A DNA stretch of 64,000 nt from CAYNHZ01 sp964397445 (lineage in GTDB: Bacteria > Bacteroidota > Bacteroidia > Bacteroidales > UBA932): assembly GCA_964397445.1 (NCBI GenBank), contig CAYNHZ010000001.1:62001-126000 (forward strand). Direction: 5' to 3'. Below, piece after piece: positions 25,821-34,652 of this stretch. Each line of letters begins with the position of its first letter. Position 1 is the first letter of the stretch. The position numbers were made by a program, and so were the translations under genes. The notes under the pieces were generated by a model that had not been told where the DNA came from, ran no database searches, and saw only the letters and a program-made list of their open reading frames with translations.

Positions 25821-27530
25821 CTATCGGGATTTAATTTCACTTTTTCTCTTCACAATTTTCTCCCCTATTCCCAATGTGGTATCCATCTTTGAGGCCTGCT
25901 CCCAATAGATAAATGCGAGGTCACTCTCACCAAGAGCATACAACACATCTGCATAGTGATCAAGGATTACCGCACTCTCTTTCCCACCATAGAGCATCGC
26001 GTGTTTAAAATACCCCTTTGCATCTTCATATTCACCGGTCAAATATAATAGCCAAGCATAAGTATCTAAATAGGTTGGGTTGTCTGGCTCTGATTTGATT
26101 GTTTTCTTACTCATCTCAAGAGCTTTCTTCAAACTTTTCCCCTCATTGCTCAGAAAATAGGCATAATTATTCAACACCGGATTGTGTAATGGATTTATTT
26201 TAAGAGCTTTATCATAATAATAATAAGTCTTTTTCAGATTCCCTTTCAACTGATATAAATCTCCAAGGGCACTATAACAAGCCAATAACATCTCACTCCC
26301 TTTAGGCAACGATTTTATAATATCATTATATGTATTAATAGCCATATCGATCTCTCCGTGCTGCCAATGGGAGATTGCAAGTATCTCCATCATAAAGGGA
26401 TCTTCCGGAAAATAAACAAGGGATCTTTTAATTTGGGCTATCAACCCCTCCCAATCTTTAAAATAATATAGCAAAGAGATATACTCCATATTAACACTTC
26501 TTACATCCGGATACATCTCAAGAGCGGTTTGGTAGAAAACTTTCCCTGTATCGGGACGATTTGTTTGAATATAATACGACCCGGCAAGAAATAGTGCAGA
26601 GGTATCTTCAGGATGGGCGGAAACTATATTGTTAATCATCGTATCTATTTGTGGCTTAAATACCTGCACAAACTGTGGATTAAAAACAACCTCCTTCATA
26701 TAGTTCTCCTTCATAGTAAGATTCATATCAGAATCTGCAAGGAAAATATTTATATTCTTAAAGAAAAGATTTAGTTGTCTTGTCATCCTATACACCTCTG
26801 CAAGACCAAAGTATGCAGGGGTATATTGAGGGTCCATCGCCAATGACTGATTGTAATATTTCAAGGCAAGGGTGTCGTTATATTTCGATTTATACAGATC
26901 CCCCAAAACAAAAGCAACTCTGGGAGAGGGGTACTCTTTTATGAAAGATTCAAGATACTCCATCGCCTCATCATACTTTCCCTGCATAGTGAGAAGTTGG
27001 TATCTGGCATTCCCTGTTGCCTCATTTACCCCTCTGAGTTTTTCAATCCTATCAAGAGCATCCAAAGCCTTATCTATCTGATTACTATTTGTATAAATAT
27101 CTATCATCTCATAATAGACCATACTCTTAGAGGGAAAATCACTGCACAATTTTTCGAAAAGAGAGGAGGCAAGTTCTATTCTATTGGTTTTTGAATAAAA
27201 TTTAGCCAAAGACATTCTATACCAGAAATTAGATGTATCAGCTTCACAAGCTGCTCTATAGTAGTGCTCTGCAAGATTATCCTCCCCTTTTTCATCATTT
27301 ATCAACCCGAGATAGTAATATGAGGCATCATTAGATTTATCTGTTTTTATAGATTCGAGGAGGAGTTTTTCCCCATTCTCGATATTTCCAGAATTGTACT
27401 CCCGTATCCCCTCCAAAAAGTAGTCATAACCACTATTTACCACCTGAGCGGAGATGTAGTTATGTGTTGAAAAAGAGAATATTGATAAAAAAAAGAGAGT
27501 CAGGAAGAATTGAATTTTATTTAATGCCAT
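25821..27530 (-). CDS. Exported tetratricopeptide-repeat protein
   Basis: A 569-residue protein with a signal sequence (FFLTLFFLSIFSFSTHNYIS) and then TPR units over almost the full length, for example DASYYYLGLINDEKGEDNLA, TPAYFGLAEVYRMTRQLN and NPTYLDTYAWLLYLTGEYED. It should act in the periplasm or at the outer membrane as a scaffold. The ATG at 27530 is preferred to one 17 codons upstream because the promoter element TAAATTTG lies between them. It is followed 2 bases later by the EnvC-like gene, so a role in cell-wall or division complexes is a fair inference, not shown. Confidence 0.88.
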   Translation of the reverse strand: MALNKIQFFLTLFFLSIFSFSTHNYISAQVVNSGYDYFLEGIREYNSGNIENGEKLLLESIKTDKSNDASYYYLGLINDEKGEDNLAEHYYRAACEADTSNFWYRMSLAKFYSKTNRIELASSLFEKLCSDFPSKSMVYYEMIDIYTNSNQIDKALDALDRIEKLRGVNEATGNARYQLLTMQGKYDEAMEYLESFIKEYPSPRVAFVLGDLYKSKYNDTLALKYYNQSLAMDPQYTPAYFGLAEVYRMTRQLNLFFKNINIFLADSDMNLTMKENYMKEVVFNPQFVQVFKPQIDTMINNIVSAHPEDTSALFLAGSYYIQTNRPDTGKVFYQTALEMYPDVRSVNMEYISLLYYFKDWEGLIAQIKRSLVYFPEDPFMMEILAISHWQHGEIDMAINTYNDIIKSLPKGSEMLLACYSALGDLYQLKGNLKKTYYYYDKALKINPLHNPVLNNYAYFLSNEGKSLKKALEMSKKTIKSEPDNPTYLDTYAWLLYLTGEYEDAKGYFKHAMLYGGKESAVILDHYADVLYALGESDLAFIYWEQASKMDTTLGIGEKIVKRKSEIKSR

Positions 27531-27553
27531 ATATTTAAAAAACTTACTTGTTA

Positions 27554-27561
27554 CAAATTTA
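27554..27561 (-). promoter_or_regulatory. -7 element for the TPR-envC unit
   Basis: TAAATTTG on the minus strand with TTTG 17 bases upstream; it is 23 bases before the ATG at 27530 and argues against the longer reading frame. Confidence 0.55.
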
Positions 27562-27601
27562 GTAATTTCTTTGTTAGGCAAATACTATACCGCATAATAT
27601 T

Positions 27602-27634
27602 TTTGTGATGGTGCAACAAAATGGGTTACTTTTG
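27602..27634 (+). promoter_or_regulatory. -33/-7 promoter of the ECF sigma factor gene
   Basis: TTTG (27602-27605) and TACTTTTG (27627-27634), 21 bases apart, fit the housekeeping Bacteroidetes promoter well; the ATG follows 20 bases later. The gene therefore appears to be read by the primary sigma factor. Confidence 0.7.
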
Positions 27635-27654
27635 CATCTTAATCGAAATGCAAG

Positions 27655-28215
27655 ATGCCAATTGACAACTCGTGTTATACAACAGAAAAGGGACTTATTG
27701 AAGCTTGTGTAAAGCAAGACAGACTCGCTCAGAAAATGATATACGAGCAATATTCTCCTCGTATGTATTCTGTATGTGTAAGATACGCGAAGGATAGAGA
27801 TAGCGCGAAAGACATTCTGCAAGATGGTTTTATAACTGTTTTTTCAAAAATTGAGAGTTATAACGGTAATGGTTCTTTTGAAGGTTGGATGAGGAAAATA
27901 TTTGTAAACACCGCCTTGATGCTCCTTCGTAAAGGGGATGTTTTGAAGGAGTGCAAAGATATTGCAGATTTGAGGGGAGACTCCCCAATTATCGATAATA
28001 TCATCGAGAGGATAGATGGAAAAGAGATTTTCAAACTCATTTCAGAGATGCCTCAAGGATTTAGGACGGTATTCAATATGAGTGTAATAGATGGTTATTC
28101 TCACCAGGAGATTTCAAAGGCTTTGAATATTTCCGAAGGGGCATCAAGATCACAGCTAAGCAGAGGGAGATTGTGGCTTCAAGAGAGAATTTTAAATATG
28201 GATAAAAAAAGGTAA
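27655..28215 (+). CDS. ECF-family RNA polymerase sigma factor
   Basis: A 186-residue sigma-70 family factor with only regions 2 and 4. Region 2 includes QKMIYEQYSPRMYSVCVRYA and DILQDGFITVFSKIESYNG with FEGWMRKIFVNTALMLLRK; region 4 is EMPQGFRTVFNMSVIDGYSH, then EISKALNISEGASRSQLSRG (helix-turn-helix). It carries no sensor domain. Its stop overlaps the next ATG (TAATG), so the membrane protein downstream is made together with it and probably restrains it. Confidence 0.93.
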   Translation: MPIDNSCYTTEKGLIEACVKQDRLAQKMIYEQYSPRMYSVCVRYAKDRDSAKDILQDGFITVFSKIESYNGNGSFEGWMRKIFVNTALMLLRKGDVLKECKDIADLRGDSPIIDNIIERIDGKEIFKLISEMPQGFRTVFNMSVIDGYSHQEISKALNISEGASRSQLSRGRLWLQERILNMDKKR

Positions 28216-29381
28216 TGGATTATAAGGAGTTTGATGATAAGATTAAGTCCCTGATGGAAAATCATAGCGAAAGTGTAGATGAGGGGATTTGGAGTGTCAT
28301 AGACAAGAGGCTTACCTATCGAAAAAGGGTAGTGTTTATTAAAAAAGCCGGATTGTTTGCGACTGCTGCTGCGATTATTGGTGGAATATTTTTATTTATT
28401 AACCCTCAAACCGATACCTCAGTCACAAATCAAACCAAATCGATTGCAATAGTCGAGAGCCCAATTGTTATCATCGAGGCAGATTCTGTCAAGCCCGATG
28501 TAAATAACAACGCCATCGCACATATTGAGAGTAAAGAGGTCGCCCATATTTCGTCTGAGGTGGTTTCTACTCCGACAGTGATTGAAAATGATATCGTTGT
28601 GGAGAAAGCAGAGATTTCTGAAAAGGCTGATACTGTTTTCACTCCTCAAACAGAGGCTCCTGTAAAAAAATATAAAACAATTTCCGAACAATTGGCAGCA
28701 AATGAATATCTTGCCAATAATCTCAATAGTGACAACAAAGAGAAGGGGACTAAAATAGAATTGTCTGCAAAGACAAATATGTACACCATAAATTCAAGTG
28801 GAAATATTGATTTTACAACTCCATCTTTCGCATTAGGAACGGGGCAAAACTCCAATTACGGCATTACCCCTATCTCAACCCCAAAACATTTCTTCCCTGT
28901 ATCTGCAGGACTTCAAGTTCAACTCTCTTTCTTTAAAGGGAAAATGGCACTCGGCGCCGGGGTGAATTATACATACTTATACAGCACTTACGAGGCTCTT
29001 GTAGATAAAGCTTTCCAAGGAAATGTGGAACAAGAGTTACATTACATAGGAGTTCCTATCGATTTGTATTACAATATTATTAGCACTGATAATCTTATTT
29101 TCTATGCAAACATCGGAGGGGCAATCGAGAAAGGGTTACAAGCCGGTTATAAAGTGGTTAATCTCTCGAATAACAATAGTTTAAGAAAAGAGTCCATAAA
29201 TGGGGTGCAACTATCTGCAAATGTAGGTATCGGTTTTGAGTACCGTTTTATCAAATCAATGGGGGTTTTTATTGACCCTAAATTGACATACTTTTTTGAT
29301 TGCGAACAGCCCTACAGCATCCGCTCAGAACAGCCTCTACAGTTTAATCTTGAATTGGGCTTTAGATTTCACCTAAAGTAA
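28215..29381 (+). CDS. Putative anti-sigma protein with membrane helix and C-terminal beta-barrel domain
   Basis: A 388-residue protein of unusual layout. Residues 1-40 are cytoplasmic and charged (KEFDDKIKSLMENHSES), 45-62 form one membrane helix (GLFATAAAIIGGIFLFI), 65-200 are a low-complexity periplasmic linker rich in Val/Glu/Thr, and about 205-388 look like an outer-membrane-type eight-strand beta barrel with alternating strands and a terminal aromatic strand (FNLELGFRFHLK). The N-terminal arrangement and coupling to the sigma gene suggest an anti-sigma factor; the barrel is not part of any classical anti-sigma. Its end overlaps uvrA, which converges, by 9 bases. Confidence 0.75.
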   Translation: MDYKEFDDKIKSLMENHSESVDEGIWSVIDKRLTYRKRVVFIKKAGLFATAAAIIGGIFLFINPQTDTSVTNQTKSIAIVESPIVIIEADSVKPDVNNNAIAHIESKEVAHISSEVVSTPTVIENDIVVEKAEISEKADTVFTPQTEAPVKKYKTISEQLAANEYLANNLNSDNKEKGTKIELSAKTNMYTINSSGNIDFTTPSFALGTGQNSNYGITPISTPKHFFPVSAGLQVQLSFFKGKMALGAGVNYTYLYSTYEALVDKAFQGNVEQELHYIGVPIDLYYNIISTDNLIFYANIGGAIEKGLQAGYKVVNLSNNNSLRKESINGVQLSANVGIGFEYRFIKSMGVFIDPKLTYFFDCEQPYSIRSEQPLQFNLELGFRFHLK

Positions 29382-32177
29382 TCTACACAAATAACAGCCT
29401 GTCACCGAATTAGGATCTTTAGCAACCTCCTCTGGAGTCCCTTTTGAAATGATCCTTCCTCCACCACCTCCACCTAAAGGTCCCATATCGAAAAGATAAT
29501 CGACAGATTTGAGAACATCTAAATTGTGCTCAATGATTATAACGGTATTTCCACCCTCAACTATCTTATCAATGACTCCGAGTAACACTTTAATATCGGC
29601 AGAATGTAACCCGGTTGTAGATTCATCAAGGAGATACAAAGACTTCCCGGTGCTCCTCTTTGACAACTCTGCAGCCAATTTAACTCGTTGATTTTCACCA
29701 CCACTCAAGGTTGTGGAAGATTGACCCAATCTCACATAACCAAGTCCCACTTCGCTTAAGGTCCTCAATTTATATGCAATAGAGGGGATAGCTTCAAAAA
29801 AATCAACAGCTTGAGAAATTGTCATTTCCAAGACATCATTTATATTTTTCCCTTTGTACTTAACAGCAAGGACATCTGGTCTGAATCGTTTCCCATTGCA
29901 TTCCTTGCATTTAACACTTACTGAGGGGAGAAAATTCATCTCAATAATCTCAACTCCTGCCCCTTTACACGCTTCACATCTTCCCCCTTTTACATTGAAG
30001 GAAAATTTACCTGCATTGAAGCCTCGAATTTTTGCATCTGGTGTGGTCTCAAAAAGTTTACGAATATCGGATAAAACTCCGGTATATGTTGCAGGGTTGC
30101 TCCTCGGTGAACGACCTATGGGTAATTGATCCACCTCAACAATCTTATCAATATTCTCAATTCCAAGTATTTCACGATATGGAAGGGGATCGTACAATGA
30201 ATTATAAAAATAGTTGCTCAATATGGGCATCAAAGTTTCATTGATCAGCGAAGATTTACCACTTCCACTCACACCACTGATCCCGACAAAGCATCCCAAA
30301 GGGATTGAAATATCAACATCTTTAAGATTATTTCCGGTTGCACCGAGAAGCTCTATAAATTTTCCGTTCCCTTTACGCCTAAATTGTGGAACCTCTATTT
30401 TATCTCTCCCCGATAAAAATTTTGAGGTAAAACCCGCTATCCCCTCGTCCAAAATATTTTCGGGTAATCCTGAAAAAAGAAGTTCTCCACCTCTCTCTCC
30501 TGCTCCAGGTCCTAAATCAATAAGCCAATCTGCACTTCTGATCATCTCCTCGTCGTGTTCGACAACCATCACTGTATTGCCCTCATCTCTAAGTTTTTTC
30601 AAAGATTCTATCAATTTGATGTTGTCAGACTGATGCAATCCTATACTCGGCTCGTCCAAAATATACAATACATTGACCAATTGAGAACTGATCTGAGTTG
30701 CTAACCTGATTCTTTGGCTCTCCCCTCCGCTAAGGCTCCTAGTCGCCCTGCTTAAAGAGAGATATGAGAGGCCTACATCCTTCAAAAAACCAACTCTGTC
30801 CCTCAACTCCTTCAAAATATCGACAGATATCACACTCTGCCTCTTATCCATTTTATCATTCAACGATAAGATCCATTTGTGAAGTTGATCAATATCCATA
30901 TCGGAAACCTCGGCAATATTTTTATTATCTATCTTAAAGCTAAGCGATTCATCCCTAAGTCTCGTCCCTTTACAAACAGGGCAAACAATCTCCTTTGTAA
31001 ATCTCTCCTTCTTCTCAAAAGAGTTGTCGCTTTCGTCATCTCTGTGGTTAAGGGCTGCTATTACACCGGGAAAAGTCATCATCTCAGAGAGTCCTCCGAT
31101 AGTATTTACCCTAAACAACTCATCAGAACCATATAATACGACATCAAGTACTCCATCAGACAACTCATTAATAGGAGAATAGAGGGAAAAATCATATTTT
31201 CTTGCCACCCCTTCGAGAATGGAGAAAATTTGATTATTTCTCCTCTCTCCAATAGGTTCAATCCCACCTGTAGCGATCGATTTAGTATCGTCGGGGATAA
31301 TCTTGGAAATATCGATCTCCGAAATAGAGCCTATCCCATTACAATGTGGACAAGCACCTTGAGGAGAATTAAATGAAAAGGTGTGCGGAGCAGGTTCAGG
31401 AAACGAGATACCGCTATCGGGACATATAAAATGTTTGCTGAAGTGGGCAATCTTACCATCTGTCAAGTCTAAAAGTGAAATAGACCCCTTTCCATAATTT
31501 AATGCTGTCATAACAGATTCTCTGATACGTTTCTCATCCTTATCAGACGGAACAATCTTATCAACAACCAACTCTATGTAATGGGCTTTATACCTATCAA
31601 GTCCGTTTGTCACATCTGAGATAGTTTTTATCTCCCCATCTATCCTCATCTGAGAATAGCCACGCCTTATCATTGTCTCAAACAAATCTTTATAATTCCC
31701 CTTACGTCCGTTCACTAAAGGGGAGAGTATTATACATTTTTTGTTTGTATAAGAATTGATTATCAAAGTTACAATTTGCGCATCGGTATATCTTACCATC
31801 TCCTTACCGGTAACAGGCGAATAGGCCTTTGAGGCACGTGCATATAATAATCGGAGAAAATCGGAGATCTCAGTTATAGTCCCGACTGTCGAACGGGGAT
31901 TTCTATTTGTACTTTTTTGTTCAATGGCAATAGTTGGACTCAAACCCTCTATACTCTCGACATCAGGTCTTTCCAATACCCCGATAAATTGCTTTGCATA
32001 AGCTGAAAGGGTATCCATATAACGCCTTTGCGCCTCTGCGAATATTGTATCAAATGCTAAAGAGGACTTTCCACTGCCGCTAAGCCCTGTAATAACTATA
32101 AGCTTTCCGCGAGGAATCTTGACCGAGACCCCTTTAAGATTGTGCACATTTGCATTCTTTATATCGATATAATCCAT
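29373..32177 (-). CDS. uvrA: UvrABC excision nuclease subunit A
   Basis: Damage-recognition ATPase of nucleotide excision repair, 934 residues. Two ABC modules are intact: Walker A GLSGSGKSSLAF and GVSGSGKSSLINE, signatures LSGGESQRIRLA and LSGGENQRVKLA, and Walker B segments LYILDEPSIGLH and LYLLDESTTGLH. The second zinc module (CEACKGAG then CKECNGKRF) is complete. The first reads CPDSGIS before CPHCNG, so the second of its four Cys is Ser; this may be usual in the phylum but weakens that zinc site. It starts 5 bases after the MBL gene, forming a two-gene operon. Confidence 0.97.
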   Translation of the reverse strand: MDYIDIKNANVHNLKGVSVKIPRGKLIVITGLSGSGKSSLAFDTIFAEAQRRYMDTLSAYAKQFIGVLERPDVESIEGLSPTIAIEQKSTNRNPRSTVGTITEISDFLRLLYARASKAYSPVTGKEMVRYTDAQIVTLIINSYTNKKCIILSPLVNGRKGNYKDLFETMIRRGYSQMRIDGEIKTISDVTNGLDRYKAHYIELVVDKIVPSDKDEKRIRESVMTALNYGKGSISLLDLTDGKIAHFSKHFICPDSGISFPEPAPHTFSFNSPQGACPHCNGIGSISEIDISKIIPDDTKSIATGGIEPIGERRNNQIFSILEGVARKYDFSLYSPINELSDGVLDVVLYGSDELFRVNTIGGLSEMMTFPGVIAALNHRDDESDNSFEKKERFTKEIVCPVCKGTRLRDESLSFKIDNKNIAEVSDMDIDQLHKWILSLNDKMDKRQSVISVDILKELRDRVGFLKDVGLSYLSLSRATRSLSGGESQRIRLATQISSQLVNVLYILDEPSIGLHQSDNIKLIESLKKLRDEGNTVMVVEHDEEMIRSADWLIDLGPGAGERGGELLFSGLPENILDEGIAGFTSKFLSGRDKIEVPQFRRKGNGKFIELLGATGNNLKDVDISIPLGCFVGISGVSGSGKSSLINETLMPILSNYFYNSLYDPLPYREILGIENIDKIVEVDQLPIGRSPRSNPATYTGVLSDIRKLFETTPDAKIRGFNAGKFSFNVKGGRCEACKGAGVEIIEMNFLPSVSVKCKECNGKRFRPDVLAVKYKGKNINDVLEMTISQAVDFFEAIPSIAYKLRTLSEVGLGYVRLGQSSTTLSGGENQRVKLAAELSKRSTGKSLYLLDESTTGLHSADIKVLLGVIDKIVEGGNTVIIIEHNLDVLKSVDYLFDMGPLGGGGGGRIISKGTPEEVAKDPNSVTGCYLCRLL

Positions 32178-32182
32178 AAAGA

Positions 32183-32821
32183 TTAAACTCTATGCAAAAA
32201 AGGATTTGTCCCCTTCTCTGTAGAAATAGTCGTTGATGGACCGTGCCCCGGATATACTATCGTTTCATCAGGAAGAGGGAGGATCTTTGCATAAAGGCTC
32301 TCCATCAACACATCGTAGTCACCTCCGGGAAGATCGGTTCTCCCTATACTCCCTGCAAATAGTGAATCACCTGTGATGACATAATTTTCCCCCTTATTAT
32401 AAAGAACAACCCCTCCGTTTGAGTGACCGGGTGAGGTAAACACCTCCAACTTTATATCTCCTATCGACAAGACCATCCCATCGGTAAGATCAATTATATT
32501 CTCTGTGGGTTGCTCAAACTCATACCCGAAATACCCTCCGTAAGATGTTGACCTTGCAATTTGAGAAAGATCCCCACTATTCATATATGTTGGCACTCCC
32601 CATCTCTTTGATACATAAGCATTTCCCATAATATGATCAAAGTGACCGTGGGTGTTGATCAACATTATTGGATCGAGATTATTATCTACTATAAACTTCT
32701 CCAATCTCCTCTTTTCGCTATCCGAATAGCAACCGGGATCAATAATTGCGCATTTTTTTGTTTCATCGTAAACAACATAACAACAAGTGCGCAGATCGTT
32801 AAAATAAAATGTTTTAATCAT
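32183..32821 (-). CDS. Metallo-beta-lactamase-fold hydrolase (glyoxalase II-like)
   Basis: A 212-residue cytoplasmic hydrolase with the two-metal site HGHFDH (about 58-63), followed by SPGHSNGG, GDSLFAGSIGRTDLPGGD and PGHGPSTTI, as in the small bacterial glyoxalase-II-like group. The natural thioester substrate is unknown. It is the first gene of the unit with uvrA and has its own TATTTTTG promoter element. Confidence 0.9.
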   Translation of the reverse strand: MIKTFYFNDLRTCCYVVYDETKKCAIIDPGCYSDSEKRRLEKFIVDNNLDPIMLINTHGHFDHIMGNAYVSKRWGVPTYMNSGDLSQIARSTSYGGYFGYEFEQPTENIIDLTDGMVLSIGDIKLEVFTSPGHSNGGVVLYNKGENYVITGDSLFAGSIGRTDLPGGDYDVLMESLYAKILPLPDETIVYPGHGPSTTISTEKGTNPFLHRV

Positions 32822-32872
32822 AATATATGTAGATTGCTATTAATTTAAATAATTCTTTGGCTTTACTTTTTG

Positions 32873-32880
32873 CAAAAATA
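32873..32880 (-). promoter_or_regulatory. -7 element for MBL-uvrA
   Basis: TATTTTTG on the minus strand, matching TAnnTTTG, 51 bases upstream of the MBL start; divergent with the kinase promoter at 32904. Confidence 0.5.
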
Positions 32881-32903
32881 GAAAATAATATAAAAAGAGT
32901 TAC

Positions 32904-32911
32904 TAATTTTG
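32904..32911 (+). promoter_or_regulatory. -7 element for the deoxynucleoside kinase gene
   Basis: TAATTTTG, matching TAnnTTTG, 33 bases upstream of the ATG at 32945. Confidence 0.5.
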
Positions 32912-32944
32912 CAATAATAGTCCATTCACAATAAACATTTCATT

Positions 32945-33559
32945 ATGCATATAGCAATAGCAGGAAATATAGGGAGTGGCAAGACCACACTTACAGGGTT
33001 ACTTGCCAAACATTACAATTGGGAACCTCGTTACGAATCTGTTGATTTTAACCCATATCTTTCCGATTTTTATAATGATATGAGACGTTGGTCTTTCAAC
33101 CTGCAAATCTATTTTCTAAATAGACGCTTTGCTGATATTGTCAGCTTTCAAAATAGCACCAACAATGTTGTTCAAGATAGGACTATCTATGAAGATGCTA
33201 TGATTTTCGCCCCCAACCTTCACGATATGGGGCTTATGGATTCAAGAGATTTTGAGAATTACACAGACTTGTTCAATCTTATGATGTCACTTGTAAATGC
33301 ACCCGATCTCATTATCTATCTCAAATCTTCGATTCCTAATCTTGTTTCGCAAATTCAAAAAAGGGGGAGAGAGTATGAAAACAGCATCCGTATCGATTAT
33401 CTTAAAGGGCTGAATACGAGATATGATAGATGGATAAACGACTATCAATACTCAAAACTGATAATTAATGTTGATGAGTGCAAGTTTGAAGAGAATCCAA
33501 AAGATTTAAATTATATTATTGATTTGATTGACGCTCAATTATACGGTCTCTTCAAATAG
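32945..33559 (+). CDS. Deoxynucleoside kinase
   Basis: A 204-residue salvage kinase of the dCK/dGK family. The P-loop GNIGSGKTTLTGLLA stands at residues 7-21, the DRx motif is VVQDRTIYEDAMIF, and the LID region is IQKRGREYE. It phosphorylates one or more deoxynucleosides; the preferred base is not evident. Its end overlaps the convergent PfkB-family gene by 21 bases, so the two cannot both have separate terminators. Confidence 0.92.
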   Translation: MHIAIAGNIGSGKTTLTGLLAKHYNWEPRYESVDFNPYLSDFYNDMRRWSFNLQIYFLNRRFADIVSFQNSTNNVVQDRTIYEDAMIFAPNLHDMGLMDSRDFENYTDLFNLMMSLVNAPDLIIYLKSSIPNLVSQIQKRGREYENSIRIDYLKGLNTRYDRWINDYQYSKLIINVDECKFEENPKDLNYIIDLIDAQLYGLFK

Positions 33560-34564
33560 AGTTCTTTCGTATTTGCCAAATTTAGCCAACATCCCTTTAA
33601 TCTCCTTTTTAGCAGATTTCCAGCGAGGTATATCGATTTTTGGGCCGATTACCTCTACCACTTTAGCAGCAATGATAGAACCTATCTCTCCACACTCTTT
33701 AAGGGGCATTCCGAGAGAGTGGGCATATAAAAATCCTGCGGCATAAATATCACCTGCACCAGTTGCGTCAATAGTATTGGCAGGCCAGGCCTCAATATAG
33801 TGATACTCCTCACCGCTTTTAACCATCGATCCGTCTTTCCCTATCTTGACAACCGCAATATCACAATTGGCAGCTATCACATCGAGAGCTTCTCGTGGAC
33901 ATTTACCGGTAAAAGCCTCTGCTTCTGTCTCATTAGCAAACACAATATTTACATAATTATCCACTATATCGTGTAAAAAAGCTTCGTTTGACTCTACAAC
34001 ATTGTATGAGGCCATATCTATGGAGATAATACAACCGGCTCTCTTTGCCATCTCCACTGCTGTCCTTAGAAGTTCTTGATTTTGTACAAGATACCCTTCA
34101 ATATGAAAATAGTCATAACCCTCAAAAAACTCCTGTTTGAGATCATCCGGAACCATTTCAAGGGATGCTCCGAGATAGACTGCAAAAGTTCTCTCTGCAT
34201 TCGGTGCGGTTATGAAGACCATTGCCCTCCCTGAAGCGGAGACCCCCTTTAACAGATTGGATTTTATCCCTATTCTCTCTTGATCCGATTTGTACAACGC
34301 ACCAAGTTCATCATCTCCAACTTTGCCTATAAAACCTGAGGGCATCCCAAAAATAGATGTCCCTGTAATTGTATTACCTGCAGAACCACCTGCAACATAT
34401 TGTACCCCCATCGGTTTCAAAGTCTGCCAGATCTTATCTCCCGTCTCCATATCCACGTGTTGCATACTCCCTTTAGGAAGGTGAAAATATTTGAGAAAAT
34501 CATCGTTTGGTAAAATCGCAAGGATATCTGTCAGGGCATTACCCATTCCTAAAATAGATTTCAT
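33539..34564 (-). CDS. PfkB-family carbohydrate/nucleoside kinase
   Basis: A ribokinase-fold kinase of 341 residues. PfkB signatures are GGSAGNTITGTSIFG near the N-terminus and ANTIDATGAGDIYAAGFL near the C-terminus, with the catalytic Asp in GAGD. Sequence style is close to the adenosine-kinase-like group of Bacteroidetes, but the substrate is not certain. The start is the ATG at 34564; the frame from 34600 would begin inside the TATCTTTG promoter element. The 3' end overlaps the deoxynucleoside kinase gene. Confidence 0.9.
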   Translation of the reverse strand: MKSILGMGNALTDILAILPNDDFLKYFHLPKGSMQHVDMETGDKIWQTLKPMGVQYVAGGSAGNTITGTSIFGMPSGFIGKVGDDELGALYKSDQERIGIKSNLLKGVSASGRAMVFITAPNAERTFAVYLGASLEMVPDDLKQEFFEGYDYFHIEGYLVQNQELLRTAVEMAKRAGCIISIDMASYNVVESNEAFLHDIVDNYVNIVFANETEAEAFTGKCPREALDVIAANCDIAVVKIGKDGSMVKSGEEYHYIEAWPANTIDATGAGDIYAAGFLYAHSLGMPLKECGEIGSIIAAKVVEVIGPKIDIPRWKSAKKEIKGMLAKFGKYERTLFEETV

Positions 34565-34597
34565 AAATAAAATATGAGATAGTAATTTTTTAACACA

Positions 34598-34605
34598 CAA
34601 AGATA
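34598..34605 (-). promoter_or_regulatory. -7 element for the PfkB-family gene
   Basis: TATCTTTG on the minus strand, 33 bases upstream of the ATG at 34564; it rules out the longer frame that starts at 34600. Confidence 0.6.
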
Positions 34606-34626
34606 GATAAAACCAATTGAAATTTG

Positions 34627-34634
34627 TAGGTTTG
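34627..34634 (+). promoter_or_regulatory. -7 element for panC-panD
   Basis: TAGGTTTG, matching TAnnTTTG, 18 bases upstream of the panC ATG; divergent with the PfkB promoter. Confidence 0.55.
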
Positions 34635-34652
34635 CATGCAATTTAGTTAACA

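Noticed and set aside
30214..30633. 139-codon forward frame inside uvrA
   Set aside because: Antisense shadow of a strongly conserved gene; no start signal or protein-like motif.
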